Under the pieces are notes generated by a model. It ran no database searches. It was not told the DNA's origin and was given only the letters and a program-made list of their open reading frames with translations. A DNA stretch of 64,000 nt from Endotrypanum monterogeii (taxonomy: Eukaryota > Euglenozoa > Kinetoplastea > Trypanosomatida > Trypanosomatidae), in contig CM007344.1 of the NCBI GenBank assembly GCA_000333855.2, forward strand, positions 494,048-558,047, read 5' to 3'. Position numbers and translations under genes: made by a program. Shown one piece after another: positions 58,194 through 64,000 of this stretch; the first letter of the stretch is position 1, and the number at the start of each line of letters is the position of its first letter.

Positions 58194-59717
58194 CTACTCG
58201 TTGCCGCGAGTCGGGCTGTTCTTCAAAAGTGGCACTGCCGGCCCACGGGTGCAGGTAAGTTTTAGCATTGCGTAGTTGTCTCTGTATGTTCGACACAAGG
58301 CGTCACATAAAACATGTTCGTAGCCGGCATAGATCGTTATCATATCTATGAGTCCGGGCCGCTCCGATTCGGGCTGATACGCTATAAAACGATTTAAGGT
58401 GCGGGAGGGTCGATTGCCGTCGCTGCGGCTGCAGCGTCCCTGCAGGCGAGGGAGTGTTGGCAAGAGCTCTGTACCCTCCAGTGTTCCTGCCGACACCGAA
58501 TCCGAGCTGGTGTGGTGCATATGCAAGGGAGACGTAGGGTGCACCCGCATCGCGATAGGAATGCTCATTTCCAGAGGATCTTCGTTGCTGGGGGGAGGAG
58601 AGGTGCTGTACCATGGGGCTGGTGGAGCGACCACGACGGCCATCTCCTGGCTGCTCATTACGGTACGGCGTTGCAGCGCTTTCTGTGGAGATGCAGGCGG
58701 TCTTACATGTGGACGCCCCTCCATGTTGAACTGAGTGTGCATCGAAGTCAGACCACTGTTGACACCACGCACTCCTCGCAAGAGGGATTCACATTTAGTG
58801 AAGTGATAAGGATGACTGTCTGATGATTTGCACTTGACAGATGCACTGCAGGTGGTACGATTGATGCCACCGGTTGGCATTGCCTCCATCGCTTCGCCGT
58901 CATAGGATGCTCCTCCCGCTCGCCTGTCGCTAGCTGAGTCACTGGCTGTTATGGTTTGTAGATATGGTGCAGCTTCCGCGGCGACTGCGCCATCAAACCC
59001 TAGCTGTGGTTGCTCATACGCACGAGGACGAAAGGGGAAGCCATCACCCTGCCGTAGCCCATCATTAGCACAGGTTGTGGGTCCCTTGGGTTGCATGCAC
59101 TGCACTGCAGTGGTGTTTGTGGCTGCAAACCTAGTTTCTCCGACCGCTATCGCTGGGTCTGGAGGGCTGTGAGGGTTGGCAGACATGTAGCCCCGGCGCG
59201 TGCTATACGCCTCGATAGACAGCCTAGCGGAAATATTATCCTTCCCCTCCTTTAGCATCATCGCTGCTGCACCGCATTTGGCGATGTTTCTAGACTCGCA
59301 GCGCTCGCTGGTGCTACGAGGCTCGAATAAAACCGCCTCCACGCTCGGATGGGGAGATGTGGTGTAGCCGACCTCCTTCACAGAGCGACTTGTAGGATGC
59401 GAGGAGGGTCGATCACTGAAGCGGTCGCGTAGCGTCTCGGTATACCCGCAAGATTGTTGAAGAACTCTTGCCGGTGCAAACGGATGACATGTTCGAGCAT
59501 TGCTTGACCTCTGTGGAGTGGACTGAAGGGACATGTTCAAGTGCTTGGGTGAGGGATGCGCAACCTCACCGCGGTGCAGGGTAGGTTGCGATGCACTTGG
59601 GGTTGCTACAGAGATGACAGTGGGTACATAACCATGCGGCATGGGAAACTGGTCGGTCGAGTTACCACTGGTGGCCTCGCTGGAGGGCTGTACTGCACGG
59701 CCGGTGGGCAGGCGCAT
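58194..59717 (-). CDS. Low-complexity protein, unrecognised; start uncertain
   Basis: From the first in-frame ATG (59717) the protein is 507 aa. The frame stays open and protein-like for another 44 codons up to a GTG at 59849, preceded six codons earlier by TGA; an ATG at 59865 opens a different frame. So either the ATG at 59717 is used or there is a one- or two-base shift near 59850-59865 (real or sequencing). Most of the protein is Ser/Pro/Arg/Thr-rich and disordered. The last ~85 residues look folded (LNRFIAYQPESERPGLIDMI then YAGYEHVLCDALCRTYRDNY) and may be the functional part. No family recognised. Confidence 0.65.
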   Translation of the reverse strand: MRLPTGRAVQPSSEATSGNSTDQFPMPHGYVPTVISVATPSASQPTLHRGEVAHPSPKHLNMSLQSTPQRSSNARTCHPFAPARVLQQSCGYTETLRDRFSDRPSSHPTSRSVKEVGYTTSPHPSVEAVLFEPRSTSERCESRNIAKCGAAAMMLKEGKDNISARLSIEAYSTRRGYMSANPHSPPDPAIAVGETRFAATNTTAVQCMQPKGPTTCANDGLRQGDGFPFRPRAYEQPQLGFDGAVAAEAAPYLQTITASDSASDRRAGGASYDGEAMEAMPTGGINRTTCSASVKCKSSDSHPYHFTKCESLLRGVRGVNSGLTSMHTQFNMEGRPHVRPPASPQKALQRRTVMSSQEMAVVVAPPAPWYSTSPPPSNEDPLEMSIPIAMRVHPTSPLHMHHTSSDSVSAGTLEGTELLPTLPRLQGRCSRSDGNRPSRTLNRFIAYQPESERPGLIDMITIYAGYEHVLCDALCRTYRDNYAMLKLTCTRGPAVPLLKNSPTRGNE

Positions 59718-59935
59718 GACTGAGCTGTGTTGTGACGGTGTGCGCTTCGGTGACGGCGGCAGTGCGTCGGCGGTCGCCGGGTGAGAATATCCAGGACTGG
59801 GCAATTTGAATGTGTTTGAGTGAAAGGGAGGGTGATGAGGCACCGACACTGTATATTCCTTCCATCAGGGCTTCAAATGCACCTGCTTCTGTGTTGTAAG
59901 ATGAGCTGGCAGGCTCGCAGTGAGGTATAGGTGTA

Positions 59936-59938
<3 letters not shown>

Positions 59939-59982
<44 letters not shown>
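59939..59982. repeat. (TG)n microsatellite, 44 bp
   Basis: About twenty-two uninterrupted TG dinucleotides. Confidence 0.92.
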
Positions 59983-59984
<2 letters not shown>

Positions 59985-61188
59985 GTGAACCAAGGCGTGT
60001 GCAATATTACAATGTATACGTATATTGGACCATAGCCCCGATATCCTGTGAATCACACCCATGTGAAAAGCGAGGTGATGAGAGAGGCGACACAAGGACA
60101 CGCAATGTTGTCAACGGAGAAGCAGCAATGCAGACGTATAGATAAATAATGAGGAAGAGGGAAAAAAGTAGCAGGGGGGAGAATTCAGCTGACATACACG
60201 CACCTTCGGTACATCTCAGACACACAGCAATGTCTTTGACCCTCCCTTTTTTTATACGCTGCGGAAAGATGGAACAAAACCCACACAGTTGATAGCGCCT
60301 TTTGCACAGAGGACTAGAACATATATCCGACCAAACGAATGTGTGAGGTACTATCTGGAAATAAAGGAGGTGGGCAAAGGAAGCAGCAGCAGCAGAAATG
60401 CAGCGCACCCTTCCCCGCGTTCAAACGCTCCTCTCTTTACACGCACACACACACACACGCACACACCTTTTTCTTGCAACTGGTGCGTAGGATGATAGTG
60501 TGACAATAAATTCGGTGTTGCACTCCCTCTCTTTTTAGCACCACCGTCCACACGCCCTCTTGATCAACACTCCACATGCCTCCGCATTCTTTACTGGTTT
60601 TCCCTCGCTGCAAACACTGCCGTTGTTGTTGCTGACGTTGAGACGAACGTCAAGAAATGAGACGATCGATTTTTTTCCCCTCTCCCTCTCCTCCTCCTTC
60701 CCTTGGAACCACCCTCCCCCCCAAAAAAGAAGTGGTAAGCCAGTGGAAGGAGGGGGATATAAGGAGCTGAAGGGGGATTTATGAAGGCGGAAGCTGAAGA
60801 AAAACAAGAAACTAAAAATAGAGAGATAGCCGAACTTTTCTGCACACATGTAAGAATGAACGTGCGATATGTAAATTAACATATACATGTATATATACGT
60901 GTATGCACGTGTCTTTTCAGCCCCTTGCACACGAGTCCGCGACCCTGCACCCTTCCTACCCCTTTCTCCTCATGACAAACACGAGCAAAGCGAGCCCCCA
61001 CCTCAGCAACAAGTATATATAGATGTAACAGGGAAAAACTCATAATCTGGGGGGAGGGGGGGGTGGACACAGACACATCCACATACACCACCAACCAAAA
61101 CGGAGAAAACTGACAGTTTGTGAGCAGAATAGGAAGAGGGCACAGCAAAACAAACATATGCTTATGTGTATAGATCAAATATAAGCAA

Positions 61189-61224
61189 GTAAATAAATAA
61201 ATAAATATTTATTTATTTATTTAC
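61189..61224. repeat. 36-bp perfect palindrome of AAAT/ATTT repeats
   Basis: GT plus four AAAT units is followed, with no spacer, by four ATTT units plus AC, so each 18-bp half is the exact reverse complement of the other. It lies in the 3' flank of the gene at 61794. Confidence 0.92.
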
Positions 61225-61617
61225 ATGGAGAAAGAACGACACTAGTTGGCAAAGGAAAGAGGCGAAAAAGACAAAGCAGGGGGGAGGAGAAAGCGGAAGC
61301 GGCAGCGCCAGTACGCCGCCAGTCTCAGGGAGAATAACGGGGAGGGTGAGGTATTTAACAGCATGTGCTCTGGGATGGGCCCATGCATGTGTAAGCACGT
61401 TGAGAACGCGCACGAATATGCGGGCCCCTCAGAGATGAGGTCGCTTCTCCTCCACACATCAGCTACCCCCTCTCACAGAGACTAGTGTTTAGTCAAACTG
61501 AAGCCTTCACATTGGGCACATCGGACAGCCTCTCTTTTGCCACCCCCTCCCACAACCGCCACCACCACTACCACCGGGTACGCCGCTTGTGCTGCAGCAG
61601 CTGCTGTAGAGCACCTC

Positions 61618-61642
61618 ATATATATATATATATATATATATA
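61618..61642. repeat. (TA)n microsatellite
   Basis: About twelve TA dinucleotides about 150 bp past the stop codon of the gene at 61794. Confidence 0.85.
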
Positions 61643-61793
61643 ATTGAGTGCCCGTGAAAAGTTGCACTGTGTCAGCAGTAAGGAAGAGGTGCTGCTCCAT
61701 GGTTTGTGATGATGAAGGTTGCAGTATGAGACAGATGCCGCCACCTGTGCACTCGTTGTGCGCATCCTTGTACGCCGGTGCAATACGTTGAGC

Positions 61794-64000
61794 TCAGGAG
61801 CCGGACATGTGCTTGAAGACTCGCTTCATGTACATCGAGCTGAGATAAAGCTCCTCAGCGAACCACCGCACCGCGGCCTCTGCCGCCTCGTCCTCGCTCC
61901 CCCGCTTGCCTTCACATCTATCAGGCGCCCCTGGCGCAGTTGGCGGCGCTGTATTGAGGGTATCGGAGCTGACGCTGCTGTGGCCGGATGCCATACTTAA
62001 GGGACGCTTCACCGTCACGACACTCGGCGATGGCCTCATCGCTGCCGCGCATGAAATACCACCCTCGGCCGAGACACCTTCTGAAGACAGACCCGTGGCG
62101 GAAGCAGCAGAGGGCTCTGTGGAGGCTCGCTGGTGCCATCCCAGCGCCGGCGTCAGGTCCAAGGACCGCCGCAACTCCTGCACAAAGAGTTCGGTAACAA
62201 GGTGCAGCGACGGCTCCAATGCTGCCCTTGCGGCAACGCGGCGCCAGAGCAAGCGGAGGGACGGCATGAACGTTGTCAGACTTTCGTAGCTGGGAACGGC
62301 AGACATCGACTGCGCTACCTCTGCTGAAAGCGCGCTGTCCTTCTTATCATCTTCCTCAGCCTTGGACATCCCCCCATGGAGCGAGACCACAGACGTTCGT
62401 TCCTTGACCGAAGATCGATGCCGTGCCGTCCCGCCGTCCTCCAAAGCAGCAGCGTCACTCCTACTGAAGTCTCCATCCTTCGCATGACTCTGCCCTTTGG
62501 GGCAGCGGAAGGAACGTCCAGACCGCCGCAGCAGTCCTGTCTTCACCTGCGGCAGCGTCCGCACAACCGACAACACGAAGGGTGTGACCACTATCTTTTC
62601 TGCCTTCCCAGCGAGGACACTCCAGTGTCGCAACTGCTCCTCAAGCTGCTGGTTGACGTCCTCGACGGCGTGAACGAGACGTCTCCACACTTGCTGCCGA
62701 TAGCGATCCTGCACAGTGCGTAGCAAAGCCTCTAGCAGATCAATCGAGTCCAGCGCAGTGCGATTCGCGAAGCCCACAGTGCCACTGCGACCGTTAGCCC
62801 ACGGAAACCGCTCCATCTGCCTCAGCGTGCTGACGGTGTGTGTGTGCAGACTTGACAACGTCTGCAGAAGACAAACCTGTGTGGAACGTGCAGGTGCTGG
62901 GGCCGGTACAACAGCAGCGCGGTAGAGAACCAGAATCGCCTCCTCTACATGTGCAGCATAAAGTGGCCGTTGCAACGGGTGCGACGGCTGCGACGGAGAT
63001 GGGCGATGCCGCCCCGGGGTATCGTGGCCGTGGTCACCCCCTGCAGCTACAGAACCTCGTCGAACGGAAGCAGCACACGCTGCAGCACAGGCTCGAAAAT
63101 CTTCTAGATCTCTATTCGTATCCAGAGGAAGGCAGCTGCGGCTCCGATGCTGATCAGGGTTCGTTTTGGGGGGGAAACGATCACCCTTGGCGCCTGCACG
63201 ACCGGCCAATGTCGCCAACGCCTCAAGCGGTGCCGATCCGAGCGCATCACCCGACCGATCCGATACATTTGCCCCTGCACTTGAAAGCGATGAGGCGCGG
63301 CGGATGTGCGTCATGGGAGAAGGAAGAACTCGTGTCGGGTTCCACACGAGCTGCGTGAAGAAAGACGTAAACGCGGCCTGTACCTGGCGCTCTGCCTCGG
63401 GTGTGGGGGCAAGGGATGCGCTGGAGGTGTTCGGGGAGTACTGGTCTGAACATATTTCCTCTGTCGTCTGAAAAGAAGCGGTTTCGTTCGCGCCGCTTGG
63501 CTTACGGCATCTGCCGTGTGTGGCACCGACCGTCTGCAATTTCTCCTTATCACCACCCGGGGCGGAAGACGACTGCTGCGGTGGAAAAAGATGATCACTG
63601 TGACCTGGGCATTTCATCTGACACGCCGCACGCGCAGAGGCCAAGTACGACTGCAGAATCCCCCACAGCTCCTCCACTGCCTGGTATGACTGCACAAGGT
63701 ATCGAATGTCCTGGCGAAGAGCCATCATGCTCAACGCGAACAGAGAAGGGTGTATGGTGCGAATCACCCAGTCGTACGGAGAAAGCGGGACTGATGCGGC
63801 AGCGCCATTTTTGTGGTGATCGCCACCGATGCCAACACCCCCCCATGCAGTTGCCACGTACCTCTCGAACACGGAAGCAAATGCGTATGCAAGTGACGGA
63901 CGCCACAGCGTCATCTGGCTGAGAAGCGCGGAAAGAGTCTGCGACGGTGCACTGCTGGCATCACGGGCCGCCCCCTCCAGAAGTAATGTGCGAAGGAGAC
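61794..64000 (-). CDS. Large unrecognised protein, N-terminus outside window
   Basis: The first ATG in view is at 63914 (706 aa), but the frame remains open and protein-like to the window edge (for example LLRTLLLEGAARD before it), so the gene very probably starts beyond 64000. The visible part alternates helical segments (VIRTIHPSLFALSMMALRQD, YQAVEELWGILQSYLAS near 60-100; RRLVHAVEDVNQQLEEQLRHW near 430) with Ser/Pro/Arg/Gly-rich loops. Cys are few and no membrane segment is seen. A distant likeness of the helical parts to gamma-tubulin complex components crossed my mind, but no diagnostic motif is present. Function unknown. Confidence 0.72.
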   Translation of the reverse strand, partial: LLRTLLLEGAARDASSAPSQTLSALLSQMTLWRPSLAYAFASVFERYVATAWGGVGIGGDHHKNGAAASVPLSPYDWVIRTIHPSLFALSMMALRQDIRYLVQSYQAVEELWGILQSYLASARAACQMKCPGHSDHLFPPQQSSSAPGGDKEKLQTVGATHGRCRKPSGANETASFQTTEEICSDQYSPNTSSASLAPTPEAERQVQAAFTSFFTQLVWNPTRVLPSPMTHIRRASSLSSAGANVSDRSGDALGSAPLEALATLAGRAGAKGDRFPPKTNPDQHRSRSCLPLDTNRDLEDFRACAAACAASVRRGSVAAGGDHGHDTPGRHRPSPSQPSHPLQRPLYAAHVEEAILVLYRAAVVPAPAPARSTQVCLLQTLSSLHTHTVSTLRQMERFPWANGRSGTVGFANRTALDSIDLLEALLRTVQDRYRQQVWRRLVHAVEDVNQQLEEQLRHWSVLAGKAEKIVVTPFVLSVVRTLPQVKTGLLRRSGRSFRCPKGQSHAKDGDFSRSDAAALEDGGTARHRSSVKERTSVVSLHGGMSKAEEDDKKDSALSAEVAQSMSAVPSYESLTTFMPSLRLLWRRVAARAALEPSLHLVTELFVQELRRSLDLTPALGWHQRASTEPSAASATGLSSEGVSAEGGISCAAAMRPSPSVVTVKRPLSMASGHSSVSSDTLNTAPPTAPGAPDRCEGKRGSEDEAAEAAVRWFAEELYLSSMYMKRVFKHMSGS

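Larger units (their letters stand above)
59718..61793. other. Spacer, 2.1 kb
   Basis: Besides the uncertain 5' end of the upstream gene, it contains (TG)n at 59939-59982 (the longest dinucleotide tract in the window), a 36-bp AT-rich perfect palindrome at 61189-61224, and (TA)n at 61618-61642. No gene was seen between 59866 and 61793. Confidence 0.5.

Noticed and set aside
61794..63914. Gamma-tubulin complex component assignment
   Set aside because: Helical texture only; no GRIP-domain motif could be identified.

Overview
The window is nuclear DNA of a trypanosomatid of the Leishmania type (Leishmaniinae). The evidence is a set of long intron-poor genes all on the minus strand, spacers of 0.5-3.4 kb full of (CA)n, (TA)n, poly-purine and poly-G/C tracts, pyrimidine tract plus AG trans-splice acceptors just upstream of ATGs, and recognisable trypanosomatid proteins (chagasin-type ICP, CDC20, TFIIH p44, SMYD-like SET proteins). 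From memory, ICP and CDC20 lie close together on T. brucei chromosome 8 and ICP is on Leishmania chromosome 24, so this is probably the syntenic block; I could not check that.

Layout: the left edge holds two identical, divergently oriented tRNA-Ile(AAT) genes (166-239 minus, 374-447 plus). From 841 to the right edge everything protein-coding runs leftwards as one polycistronic unit. In transcription order (right to left): a large unrecognised protein cut by the window edge; an unrecognised low-complexity protein with no ATG at the 5' end of its frame; tRNA-Asp(GTC); a type I membrane protein; acyl-protein thioesterase; a tryptophan/tyrosine-rich unrecognised protein; two tandem membrane-anchored short-chain dehydrogenases; a 106-aa unrecognised protein; an RRM/RGG nuclear poly(A)-binding-like protein; a very large FATP-type acyl-CoA synthetase; ICP; KEOPS subunit CGI121; a SET protein; IBA57; a myristoylated ZZ-kinase-LRR-degenerate phosphatase protein; CDC20/CDH1; a UBC12-like E2; a multi-pass membrane protein; a second SET/MYND protein; TFIIH p44/SSL1; a probable mitochondrial protein; a SpoU RNA methyltransferase; and a coiled-coil protein.

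The most striking observation is the poly(A)-binding-like gene. Its RRM stops in the last beta strand at a GTATGTGAG donor (43625) and resumes in the same phase 1569 nt downstream after a long pyrimidine tract and CAG (42057), giving a 312-aa protein. Cis-spliced introns are exceptionally rare in trypanosomatids, so this is the main candidate for a novel or under-described feature. Second is the kinase gene, whose C-terminus looks like a dual-specificity phosphatase that has lost its catalytic cysteine and whose kinase loop reads HGD instead of HRD.

The genes do not form a metabolic pathway; as usual in trypanosomatids they are co-transcribed and separated by trans-splicing and polyadenylation. 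Starts were chosen at real ATG codons; several frames extend upstream only through TTG or GTG codons, and those extensions were not used.
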